A stretch of DNA of 7,007 bases from Actinomycetota bacterium (GTDB lineage: Bacteria; Actinomycetota; Humimicrobiia; Humimicrobiales; Humimicrobiaceae): NCBI GenBank assembly GCA_028696435.1, contig JAQVHC010000066.1, positions 1 to 7,007 of the forward strand. The letters run 5' to 3'. Below, piece after piece: positions 1-5,906 of this stretch. Positions within the stretch are counted from its first letter, which is position 1. Every line of letters starts with the position of its first letter. The notes under the pieces are model-generated. The model had not been told where the DNA came from and made no database searches. It saw only the letters and a program-made list of their open reading frames with translations. Position numbers and translations under genes: made by a program.

Positions 1-825
1 TATTAAGTCATTTTTTGTGTCAGCTTCAAATTTATCAATAATCGTTTTTGCTTTTTTCAAAATTAATGAGACCTTTGAATCAGGCTCAGCATCAATACTT
101 CCTATATATACTGAGCGAAGATAACTATGCATATATTCTTCAAAGGCAGGGATAATTTCTTTCTTCCCTGACAATATTAAATAATCAAACTTTTTTTCAC
201 TATAAAGCTCCAGTGCCTTATCATTTACAAGCTTAAAAAACTGACGCAGCTTTTCTTCAAGCCTTCCATACAGCTTTTTTTCTCGTAATAAGGCCTCACT
301 TTTATAATTAACTTTAGAAGGCACATCACTTATAAATGCAGCTAAATATTCACGGACTTCATCAAGATATATAGAATAAATCTGTGCCTTTTGCCTGTTT
401 ATAGTCAATACCCCATATTTCTTTGAATTATTAATAAGAGCCCTGAGGCTCTGGGTATATGGTTTAGGGTCAATTATCATCCTTGATCTCATTATTATTG
501 GTATTCTAATTTCTTCCCATAACCCATTAGCGGAAGAAAAAATTGCAAGCGTTTTGGTAGAACCTGCACTGAATTTATCATTTACAAAAGATTTCATTCT
601 ATCAAAAATATCAAATATTTCCTTTTTTTGATTTTTATCAAATCTGACATCAGATTCCAGCTTTTCTTTAGAGTCTGCAATCATTGAATTTAATCTTGTC
701 TGATAATTCTTTTTTGTAATCCTGGCCCTGTCAACCATAAGATATACACTGACAACTGGATTTCCTGTTGGCTCATAATTTAATATTTTCTCGATACTCG
801 AAATTTTTTCGTCCAGATCTGACAT
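1..825 (-). CDS. baeRF-like protein (bacterial relative of eRF1/Vms1 release factors), 3' end missing
   Basis: An open frame runs without a stop from ATG at 825 to the window edge, giving the first 275 residues. The start is supported by GAGGCGG six nt upstream. The N-terminal domain (about 1-115) contains the pattern NPVVSVYLMVDRAR (22-35) and a charged helical region. The second domain (about 118-260) opens with PKPYTQSLRAL and the strand YGVLTINRQKAQIYSIYLDE (137-156), followed by a Lys/Glu-rich helix and FDYLILSGKKE (213-223). This order resembles the bacterial archaeo-eukaryotic release factor (baeRF) families, whose folds match the central domains of eRF1, Pelota and Vms1. That family is thought to act on peptidyl-tRNA or stalled ribosomes, but most members are untested. 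I see no GGQ-type tripeptide in the visible part. The family call is from remembered sequence pattern only. No signal peptide or membrane segment is present, so it should be cytosolic. The gene is divergent from the ATPase across a long spacer. The missing C-terminal part is probably about 100 residues. Confidence 0.62.
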   Translation of the reverse strand, partial: MSDLDEKISSIEKILNYEPTGNPVVSVYLMVDRARITKKNYQTRLNSMIADSKEKLESDVRFDKNQKKEIFDIFDRMKSFVNDKFSAGSTKTLAIFSSANGLWEEIRIPIIMRSRMIIDPKPYTQSLRALINNSKKYGVLTINRQKAQIYSIYLDEVREYLAAFISDVPSKVNYKSEALLREKKLYGRLEEKLRQFFKLVNDKALELYSEKKFDYLILSGKKEIIPAFEEYMHSYLRSVYIGSIDAEPDSKVSLILKKAKTIIDKFEADTKNDLI

Positions 826-831
826 AAAAAA

Positions 832-838
832 CCGCCTC
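832..838 (-). promoter_or_regulatory. Ribosome binding site of the baeRF-like gene
   Basis: On the minus strand GAGGCGG lies six bases, all T, before the ATG at 825-823. It is a near-consensus Shine-Dalgarno at normal spacing and is the main support for this start. It also stands out as a GC-rich patch in very AT-rich surroundings. Confidence 0.6.
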
Positions 839-919
839 TCACTATTATTTTGTATACTAATAATATTTTATTTTTGTATTGCTTTTATTATTTGATAATT
901 GTTTTTAAAAAAGAATAAA

Positions 920-987
920 GATAACAAAATTTTTCGTATCTATATTATATATATTATTATACTGAATAATCCAAATTTTTTGTTATC
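920..987. repeat. 10-bp inverted repeat with AT-rich loop
   Basis: GATAACAAAA (920-929) is matched exactly by its reverse complement TTTTGTTATC (978-987). The 48 bases between them are nearly all A/T, including runs of alternating TA. The element lies 95-160 bp upstream of the baeRF-like start. It could be a binding site, a cruciform, or a chance match in low-complexity DNA. There is no T-tract outside the arms on either strand, so it does not look like a rho-independent terminator. Confidence 0.4.
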
Positions 988-1150
988 ATGCAAACTTTAA
1001 TCTAAAAACAAAACTTATTATCATTATTCATTATACATATTCCTGTTTCTTTTTTCCAAAAAATATCTCATAATATAAGACTGGTATAAAACAGAGCAGA
1101 TCAGGGATATAATTTTATTTTCTTTATATTTGACCTGTGGTTATATTTAT

Positions 1151-1190
1151 ATATACAATTTAAATTTATTATATACGATTTAAATTTATT
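1151..1190. repeat. Tandem 20-bp direct repeat, two copies
   Basis: Units 1151-1170 and 1171-1190 are head-to-tail and identical except at the seventh base (A at 1157, G at 1177). The first unit reads ATATACAATTTAAATTTATT. The first unit contains the 10-bp palindrome AATTTAAATT, and the second keeps its inner eight bases, ATTTAAAT. The 20-bp period is about two helical turns, so the two palindromes face the same side of the DNA. The element lies about 145-180 bp upstream of the ATPase start. It may be a pair of regulator sites or replication slippage in AT-rich DNA. Confidence 0.55.
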
Positions 1191-1332
1191 ACAAAAATGC
1201 TCTGGCTATAGCTTATATTTTTTATCAGATTTTCAAAGAGCTATAAAACTGGTGTTACAAACATAACTCTTAAATAGTTAAATTTAATAATTAAAGACTT
1301 AAATACATAAAAAATAGGTAAAGATAGATTAA

Positions 1333-4203
1333 GTGAAATTATTTTCTAAAAACAAAACCACCAATTCTATGCTGCCTTCTAATTTGCCTGTGAGTGTGCC
1401 ATGGCATATAAAATCTGTAAAAGAAATTGAAGAAATACTGGATACCAGCATCAAAACAGGCTTAACTGCAGAGGAAGCAGAAAAAAGAATTGCAGATTAT
1501 GGCTACAATGAATTAGAAGAGAAAAAAGGACGGTCTCCTTTCAAAATATTCATATCACAGTTTAATGATTTTATGATATGGATACTGATTGCAGCTGCGT
1601 TTATTTCAGGGGTAATAATAAAAGAAATTACTGATGCAATTGTAATACTCATTATACTGATAATAAATTCTATTCTGGGCTTTGTCCAGGAATTCCGCGC
1701 AGAAAGGGCTCTTCAGGCACTAAAAGAGCTTGCTTCCCCATCTGCGCTTGTAATAAGAGAAGGCAAAGAAAAAAGAATTCACTCTAAAGACCTTGTTCCT
1801 GGCGACATCATTAAACTTACAGCCGGAGACCTCGTTCCTGCAGACTGCAGAATTATAGAACAGACAAACCTTCAGGCTAATGAATCAATTCTTACAGGTG
1901 AATCTCTCCCTGTAAGCAAAACCGCAGCGAAGCTTGATAAAGAAAAACTTCTTCCAGGTGATAAGAAGAACATGTTATTCAGCGGAACTACAATTGTTAA
2001 GGGAAGATGTATTGCTGTTGTTACAGGCACCGGACATAATACAGAGATTGGTAAAATTGCAAGTATGGTTCAGGAAACAGAAGAGCAGACTCCCCTCCAG
2101 ATTGAATTAAAAACGGTTGGTAAAATAATCGGGACAATATGCATTGTGGTAAGCGCAATTGTCTTTGTGTCAGGAATATTAAAAGGTAATTCAATAGCAG
2201 AAATGCTCCTTGTTTCTGTTGCTCTCGCTGTTGCCTCAATACCTGAAGGGCTCCCGGCAATAGTAACCATATCTCTTGCCCTTGGTGTTCAACAGATGGC
2301 AAAAAATAACGCTATAGTAAGAAGATTAAGCTCTGTAGAAACACTTGGGAGCGTGACTGTCATATGTACCGATAAAACCGGAACCCTTACTGAAAATAAA
2401 ATGGTGGTCAGAAAAATATATACAGGCCTCGATGAAATAACGGACTACAGCAATTTTATGGAGAAAAATAATAGTCTTAACAGTGGAGATAGGGTTCTGA
2501 CATATAAAAATCTTAAGGATTCTGAGGCACTGAATTTACTGCTCAGAGATGCCGTTCTCTGTAATGATGCTTATTATATTAACAAAGAAACCAGCCAGAT
2601 TTCTGGAGACCCCACAGAAGCTGCATTAATCGAGCTTGGAACTTTTTTCTCTATAGATAAAAACGAACTGGAAAATGATTATCCGAGAATAATGGAGGAG
2701 CCTTTTGATTCTGAACGTAAAATGATGACCACGATTCACCAGATTAAGCATGGGGACAGGGGAAGAGATAAGAATAATGGTTACAAATATATCCTTTTCT
2801 CAAAAGGGGCTCCTGAAGTAATACTGAAAAAATGCACCAGAATAATTAAAAATGGAAAGATTGAAAAGCTTACAGATATTGATAGAGAAAAAATCATTGA
2901 GATTAATACTTCACTTGCCGGCAAAGCAATGAGGAATCTGGCTTTTGCTTTCAAATATTTAGATAGCCTGCCTCCAGAAGATAAAGTAAAAGAAGCCGAA
3001 GGGGATCTTGTTTATCTGGGTATGGTTGGAATGATAGACCCTCCAAGAAAAGAAGTGTACGACGCTATTGAAAAATGCAAAAAAGCCAATATCAAAATTA
3101 TTATGGTAACCGGTGACCATAAAATAACAGCCCGTGCTATAGGAGAAGAGCTGGGAATACTGGGCCCCGGAGACAGAATTATAGATGGTGCAGAGATTGA
3201 TGAACTTACTCCTGAAGAGCTTGAAGACCAGATAGAGGATATCAGGATTTTTGCGAGGGTTTCACCTTCTCATAAAGTTGATATTGTAGAGGCACTCAAG
3301 AAAAAAAATCATATAGTTGCCATGACCGGAGATGGAATAAATGATGCGCCTTCATTAAAAAGGGCAGATATTGGCGTGGCTATGGGCATAGTTGGAACAG
3401 ATGTCAGCAAGGAATCAAGTGATATGATTTTAGCAGATGACAATTTTGCTACCATTGTGAAGGCCATAAGACAGGGCAGGGTTATATATGACAATCTTAA
3501 GAAATACATATTGTTTCTTCTCAGCTATAATATCTCAGAAGTGCTACTTATGTTTATCTCGATAGTTGTTGGTGATTATATATTTGATTTTATTACCGGA
3601 GAAGCGGGTTTCCTTTATATACCCTTGATACCCGTACAGATTCTATGGATGAACCTTATAACTGATGGTCTTCCTGCAATGGCGCTCGGAATGGATCCAC
3701 CCGAAAAAGATATAATGGATAGAAAAGCTACAAAAAGCAAGGAGAAGATTTTAAGCGGAAGAAGACTTCTTTTAATATTCTGGCAGGGTATGATTCTTAC
3801 CTTCGGTGCTTTATTTATATACTTTACCGGGCCTGTTTTCTTCAATACCCATGACCTTGTTCATGACACAGAAATTTTTCAGACATGTGTTTTTACAACG
3901 CTTGTTTTAACCCAGCTACTCCACACATATAATTTCAGATTTGAAAACAGCGGAATATTTAGAAAAAACATTTTTGAGAATAAATATCTTAATCTGGCAG
4001 TAGTTGTATCTATTCTCCTGCAGGTCGGGATAATATATATACCATGGCTTCAGGATATATTTAAAACTGCGCCTCTTAATGCATATCAATGGCTGTTTGT
4101 AATAGCAGGTTCTGTAATACCGGTCCTTATCATTAACTTTATAAATGAGATAATCTATAAGAGAAAAAGAATCCGCCAGGGCAGTAGTCCTGATAACATA
4201 TAG
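1333..4203 (+). CDS. P-type Ca2+-transporting ATPase (type IIA, SERCA/PacL-like)
   Basis: This 956-residue membrane pump should use ATP to move Ca2+ out of the cytoplasm. The cation-ATPase N-terminal domain is at about 22-90. The actuator motif TGES is at 188-191 and the phosphorylated Asp is D347 in DKTGT (347-351). The nucleotide domain has GDPTEA (425-430), FDSERK (458-463) and KGAPE (491-495). The hinge is TGDH (593-596), and TGDGINDAP spans 665-673. Ten membrane segments fit, at about 73-92, 97-118, 264-283, 288-315, 722-747, 761-785, 811-834, 845-866, 884-905 and 917-942. The ion-site residues of SERCA are present: E305 in PEGLP, N733 and E736 in M5, and N774, T777 and D778 in M6. The M8 glutamate aligns with Q861, which changes one ligand of site I. 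GTG at 1333 was chosen because the frame has a Lys-rich start there; AGG lies 14 nt upstream, which is weak. ATG at 1369 (residue 13) is an alternative without a visible ribosome site. No clear terminator follows in 4204-4315. Confidence 0.95.
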   Translation: MKLFSKNKTTNSMLPSNLPVSVPWHIKSVKEIEEILDTSIKTGLTAEEAEKRIADYGYNELEEKKGRSPFKIFISQFNDFMIWILIAAAFISGVIIKEITDAIVILIILIINSILGFVQEFRAERALQALKELASPSALVIREGKEKRIHSKDLVPGDIIKLTAGDLVPADCRIIEQTNLQANESILTGESLPVSKTAAKLDKEKLLPGDKKNMLFSGTTIVKGRCIAVVTGTGHNTEIGKIASMVQETEEQTPLQIELKTVGKIIGTICIVVSAIVFVSGILKGNSIAEMLLVSVALAVASIPEGLPAIVTISLALGVQQMAKNNAIVRRLSSVETLGSVTVICTDKTGTLTENKMVVRKIYTGLDEITDYSNFMEKNNSLNSGDRVLTYKNLKDSEALNLLLRDAVLCNDAYYINKETSQISGDPTEAALIELGTFFSIDKNELENDYPRIMEEPFDSERKMMTTIHQIKHGDRGRDKNNGYKYILFSKGAPEVILKKCTRIIKNGKIEKLTDIDREKIIEINTSLAGKAMRNLAFAFKYLDSLPPEDKVKEAEGDLVYLGMVGMIDPPRKEVYDAIEKCKKANIKIIMVTGDHKITARAIGEELGILGPGDRIIDGAEIDELTPEELEDQIEDIRIFARVSPSHKVDIVEALKKKNHIVAMTGDGINDAPSLKRADIGVAMGIVGTDVSKESSDMILADDNFATIVKAIRQGRVIYDNLKKYILFLLSYNISEVLLMFISIVVGDYIFDFITGEAGFLYIPLIPVQILWMNLITDGLPAMALGMDPPEKDIMDRKATKSKEKILSGRRLLLIFWQGMILTFGALFIYFTGPVFFNTHDLVHDTEIFQTCVFTTLVLTQLLHTYNFRFENSGIFRKNIFENKYLNLAVVVSILLQVGIIYIPWLQDIFKTAPLNAYQWLFVIAGSVIPVLIINFINEIIYKRKRIRQGSSPDNI

Positions 4204-4315
4204 AGTTTATCCTGACAGATCTATCATAATGGATTTTTTAACCTTTGCTCTTTTAATCTTTTAATTATTATCTTTGGCAGAGTAATATTTCAGTGCAATA
4301 TATGCAATAATTTTA

Positions 4316-4714
4316 TCAGGGTAATAATTTAAAACCCTGTTCTTTAAAATGTCTGTCAAAAGCAAAGACTTCTTCTAACCCCAGCAGTCTCATCAATTCA
4401 AAACTAGTACAATCAACAAAGCTCATGCTCTTTCTGCAGGCAATCAGTAAACTATTTATAGCTATATTGTGAACCCTTTCATCCACCCAGTGTATATTAA
4501 TAACAGGTACTATATTATTCTGAAATATTCTCAATGCATCCAGACCCAACCTGTTCTGTACCAGAACTATAGTTTCAATTATTATATAATTAGAGCTGTG
4601 AAATACACTTCTATTATTTGCCAGTTTTATAAATGTATTACTGGATTCTTTATGGAATTTATCCCCGGAATCCATTAATGCAAACAATGCACTTGTGTCT
4701 ATAAATATATTCAT
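4316..4714 (-). CDS. vapC: PIN-domain toxin, VapC-type ribonuclease
   Basis: This 132-residue protein is a single PIN domain, the expected length for a VapC toxin. All four acidic residues expected to hold the catalytic Mg2+ are visible: D6 in the start MNIFIDTSALFAL, E47 in NYIIIETIVL, D101 in SFVDCTSFELM and D120 in VFAFDRHF. The C-terminal GFKLLP is a common ending of this family. VapC proteins cut tRNA or rRNA and slow translation; the target here cannot be read from sequence. The ATG overlaps the antitoxin stop codon as ATGA, so translation is coupled. AGAGG (4725-4729 on the minus strand) lies ten nt upstream of the start. No residue is missing and the frame is intact, so the toxin is probably active. 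The ATPase converges on it with a 112-bp gap. No T-rich hairpin terminator is visible downstream. Confidence 0.9.
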   Translation of the reverse strand: MNIFIDTSALFALMDSGDKFHKESSNTFIKLANNRSVFHSSNYIIIETIVLVQNRLGLDALRIFQNNIVPVINIHWVDERVHNIAINSLLIACRKSMSFVDCTSFELMRLLGLEEVFAFDRHFKEQGFKLLP

Positions 4715-4959
4715 TTCTTAAAATCCTCTGCAAGATATTTATCATGGTCTGCTGAAATATCTTTTTCTCCGGACTTAAACTTTCCTATTGACTCTATTGC
4801 CCTTTGATATTTCTCCTCAATGTCCTTCAGACAACTGCCTGCAGAGTAATAGTTTATACACTCTCTTATAACTCCAGCAATAGAAGTATTTTTCTTCTCT
4901 GAGAGGTCTTTCAACATTTTATATTGTTTTTCAGTTAACTGTATTTGTGTTCTCTTCAT
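4711..4959 (-). CDS. vapB: Ribbon-helix-helix (CopG-type) antitoxin, VapB-like
   Basis: This 82-residue protein is the antitoxin paired with the downstream PIN toxin. Residues 3-8 (RTQIQL) form the DNA-binding beta strand. Helix A runs from about 10 to 23 and helix B from about 26 to 39 (SIAGVIRECINYY), the usual ribbon-helix-helix layout. The tail after residue 45 is charged and ends in DHDKYLAEDFKK, like the C-terminal arm that antitoxins of this class use to cover the PIN active site. As a dimer it should bind its own promoter. Half-sites just upstream (4971-5007) overlap that promoter and fit autoregulation. The ATG start begins directly at the beta strand, and no Shine-Dalgarno is visible before it. 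It overlaps the toxin gene by four bases. Confidence 0.88.
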   Translation of the reverse strand: MKRTQIQLTEKQYKMLKDLSEKKNTSIAGVIRECINYYSAGSCLKDIEEKYQRAIESIGKFKSGEKDISADHDKYLAEDFKK

Positions 4960-4970
4960 TTTATGATTAA

Positions 4971-5007
4971 GTTACATTATGATTACACTTTTATTTTAAT
5001 GTAATCA
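4971..5007. promoter_or_regulatory. Probable operator of the toxin-antitoxin operon
   Basis: TGATTACA (4980-4987) and TGTAATCA (5000-5007) form a perfect 8-bp inverted repeat with a 12-nt centre. A further copy of TTACA lies at 4972-4976, exactly 11 bp (one helical turn) from the one at 4983-4987. The cluster begins 12 bp upstream of the antitoxin ATG and covers the -10 box of the predicted promoter. Ribbon-helix-helix antitoxins commonly bind such repeated half-sites at their own promoter. The assignment is by position and symmetry only. Confidence 0.5.
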
Positions 5008-5021
5008 CTTCCATATTTCAA
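4993..5021 (-). promoter_or_regulatory. Sigma-70-type promoter of the toxin-antitoxin operon
   Basis: On the minus strand TTGAAA (5021-5016) is followed by a spacer of exactly 17 bases and then TAAAAT (4998-4993). Both boxes are close to consensus. Transcription should begin near 4986, leaving a leader of about 27 nt before the antitoxin ATG. The predicted operator half-sites lie over the -10 box and the start site, where a repressor could block RNA polymerase. Confidence 0.6.
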
Positions 5022-5211
5022 TAATAAAATCGATTATATCTATTTCTTCGTCTATCTCTTCATCTATTGACTGCAAATAACTACAAATATTATTTTTAGA
5101 GCTACCATACAGATATTATTTATACTATAATATTTTGCTAGGGGGAACTGGCCAGGTTTATTTATTATGTTATTTATATATAGTTTACCTGATATGTTTA
5201 GAAGCACCATT

Positions 5212-5228
5212 AATTACTGTGAGTAATT
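5212..5228. repeat. Inverted repeat in the macrodomain gene leader
   Basis: AATTACT (5212-5218) and AGTAATT (5222-5228) are perfect arms around GTG, followed by TTTT. The element ends five bases before the Shine-Dalgarno GGAGGG. It could be an operator or a weak RNA hairpin. The arms resemble the GATTACA half-sites of the neighbouring toxin-antitoxin operator but differ at the last base of the core. Confidence 0.45.
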
Positions 5229-5233
5229 TTCCC

Positions 5234-5239
5234 GGAGGG
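5234..5239 (+). promoter_or_regulatory. Shine-Dalgarno at unusual distance from the macrodomain start
   Basis: GGAGGG is the best ribosome binding sequence in the region, yet 33 bases separate it from the ATG at 5273. No in-frame start lies closer to it, because the macrodomain frame is closed by TAA at 5261-5263. The only ATG in between (5254, spacing 14) opens a five-codon ORF. Either the 18-bp palindrome folds and shortens the distance to 15 nt, or the ribosome first reads the mini-ORF. Confidence 0.5.
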
Positions 5240-5247
5240 ATAACTCT

Positions 5248-5265
5248 TATTAGATGCATCTAATA
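5248..5265. repeat. 18-bp perfect palindrome between Shine-Dalgarno and start codon
   Basis: TATTAGATGCATCTAATA reads the same on both strands without a mismatch. In RNA it can form a 7-bp stem with a TGCA loop. It occupies 5248-5265, after GGAGGG (5234-5239) and seven bases before the macrodomain ATG. As DNA it could be a dimeric repressor site; as RNA it could bring the ribosome site nearer to the start. Confidence 0.6.
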
Positions 5266-5271
5266 TTTTAA
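5254..5271 (+). other. Possible five-codon leader ORF (MHLIF)
   Basis: ATG at 5254 opens five codons, M-H-L-I-F, and stops at TAA 5269-5271. One base then separates it from the macrodomain ATG at 5273. Its start is 14 nt from GGAGGG, long but nearer than the main gene. Such an arrangement could allow reinitiation at the main start. A reading frame this short can arise by chance, and its start is simply the centre of the palindrome. Confidence 0.3.
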
Positions 5272-5272
5272 C

Positions 5273-5818
5273 ATGAATACACAATATAGGATAAATAAAT
5301 CTGTACTCGAACTAAAAGTCGGAGATATAACAGAAGAAGATACAGACGCAATAGTAAATGCTGCAAATACCCGGCTTTCTCCGGGTGGTGGTGTATCAGG
5401 CGCGATTCATAGAGCAGCCGGTCCGGGGCTCTGGGAAGAATGTAAAAAACTCGGAGGCTGTAACACAGGTGAAGCAAAATTAACAGGTGGGCATAACCTG
5501 AAAGCTAGATATGTAATTCATACTGTTGGCCCTGTTTACAGTGGCAGCGCATCCGACAGTAAAAATTTAAGAAACAGTTATTATAATAGTCTGCTACTGG
5601 CTTCGAGCCACAACATTAAAAGTATTGCTTTCCCATCAATAAGTACTGGAATATTTGGTTATCCTGCTAAAGATGCTTCGCTCATTGCACTGCAAGCTAT
5701 AATAAGCTTTCTGGAAGAGCACCCTGAAATTGAACTTGTAAAGATGGTCCTTTTTTCAGAAGAAGACTACCAGACTTATAAATCTTCACTTGAAAAAATT
5801 TTAAAGGACCGAAAATAG
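5273..5818 (+). CDS. Macrodomain protein, MacroD/YmdB-type ADP-ribose hydrolase
   Basis: This 181-residue cytosolic protein is a single macrodomain. It should bind ADP-ribose and may remove acetyl or ADP-ribose groups, releasing ADP-ribose from O-acetyl-ADP-ribose or from mono-ADP-ribosylated targets. The family signatures are in order: VGDIT (16-20), IVNAAN (27-32, with the MacroD-type Asn at N32), PGGGVSGAIHRAAGP (37-51), YVIHTVGPVY (80-89) and ISTGIFGYP (123-131). The Asp that follows GGGV in E. coli YmdB (GGGVDGAIH) is S42 here, so the usual acidic residue is missing; related proteins with small residues at this site exist. An N-terminal extension of about a dozen residues precedes the first strand. 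ATG 5273 is the only possible start, since TAA lies at 5261-5263 and no ATG, GTG or TTG follows within the extension. The gene stands alone, divergent from the toxin-antitoxin pair and convergent with nrdJ. The leader has unusual secondary structure. Confidence 0.9.
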   Translation: MNTQYRINKSVLELKVGDITEEDTDAIVNAANTRLSPGGGVSGAIHRAAGPGLWEECKKLGGCNTGEAKLTGGHNLKARYVIHTVGPVYSGSASDSKNLRNSYYNSLLLASSHNIKSIAFPSISTGIFGYPAKDASLIALQAIISFLEEHPEIELVKMVLFSEEDYQTYKSSLEKILKDRK

Positions 5819-5843
5819 AAAACAGATAAATAAAAATTTTACA

Positions 5844-5864
5844 AATATTACTCTGGTAAATATT
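5844..5864 (-). terminator. Weak candidate terminator of nrdJ
   Basis: The convergent gap 5819-5906 has one imperfect stem: AATATTAC (5844-5851) pairs with GTAAATATT (5856-5864) across TCTG, with one bulged base. On the minus strand it is followed a few bases later by a T-rich stretch (5840-5831), as expected for transcripts leaving nrdJ. The stem is AT-rich and weak, so this is only a possibility. Nothing better ends either gene. Confidence 0.25.
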
Positions 5865-5906
5865 AAGATAAATATCAGATAAATGCCGTAATATAATAAT
5901 CAAAAA

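Larger units (their letters stand above)
826..1332. other. Divergent AT-rich intergenic region, no gene seen
   Basis: These 507 bases separate the baeRF-like gene (minus) from the ATPase gene (plus) and must carry both promoters. I see no convincing ORF, tRNA or conserved riboswitch core. The DNA is so AT-rich that -10-like hexamers occur everywhere, so no promoter can be assigned with confidence. One weak candidate for the ATPase is TTACAA (1255-1260), a 17-nt spacer and TTAAAT (1278-1283). The region also holds an inverted repeat (920-987), a 20-bp tandem repeat (1151-1190) and a 7-bp inverted pair, TATAGCT at 1207-1213 and AGCTATA at 1239-1245. Confidence 0.6.
4960..5272. other. Divergent intergenic region between antitoxin and macrodomain genes
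   Basis: These 313 bases carry the antitoxin promoter and operator at the left end and the macrodomain leader at the right end. The middle (about 5022-5210) is AT-rich and has no ORF worth calling. One short GC-rich patch, 5142-5157, contains the 8-bp palindrome CTGGCCAG and has no evident role. No convincing promoter could be placed for the macrodomain gene. TTTACC at 5185-5190 is a possible -35, but no good -10 follows at normal spacing. Confidence 0.55.

Noticed and set aside
1100..1332. Riboswitch (such as the Mn2+-sensing yybP-ykoY type often found before P-type ATPases) in the ATPase leader
   Set aside because: The region is almost all A/T and I see none of the conserved GC-rich core or paired helices. 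A covariance-model search would decide.
2021..3845. Several minus-strand reading frames of 66-93 codons inside the ATPase gene
   Set aside because: They lie antisense to a strongly conserved protein, show no family motifs and have unnatural composition; they are shadows of the real frame.
4291..4303. Hairpin TGCA-ATATA-TGCA after the ATPase as a terminator
   Set aside because: The stem is only four pairs and has no T-tract on the toxin strand, and on the plus strand it lies about 90 bases after the stop codon.
5142..5157. GC-rich patch with CTGGCCAG as an attachment or regulator site
   Set aside because: It is a single 8-bp palindrome with no second copy in the window and no integrase or other mobile gene nearby.
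5273..5818. DarG-type antitoxin of a DarTG system
   Set aside because: No DarT-like ADP-ribosyltransferase is adjacent, and the motifs are those of stand-alone MacroD/YmdB proteins. The neighbouring pair is complete as VapBC.
5268..5903. Minus-strand reading frames over and after the macrodomain gene
   Set aside because: They are low-complexity Leu/Tyr- or Ile-rich translations antisense to a clear macrodomain gene, with no ribosome site or motif.
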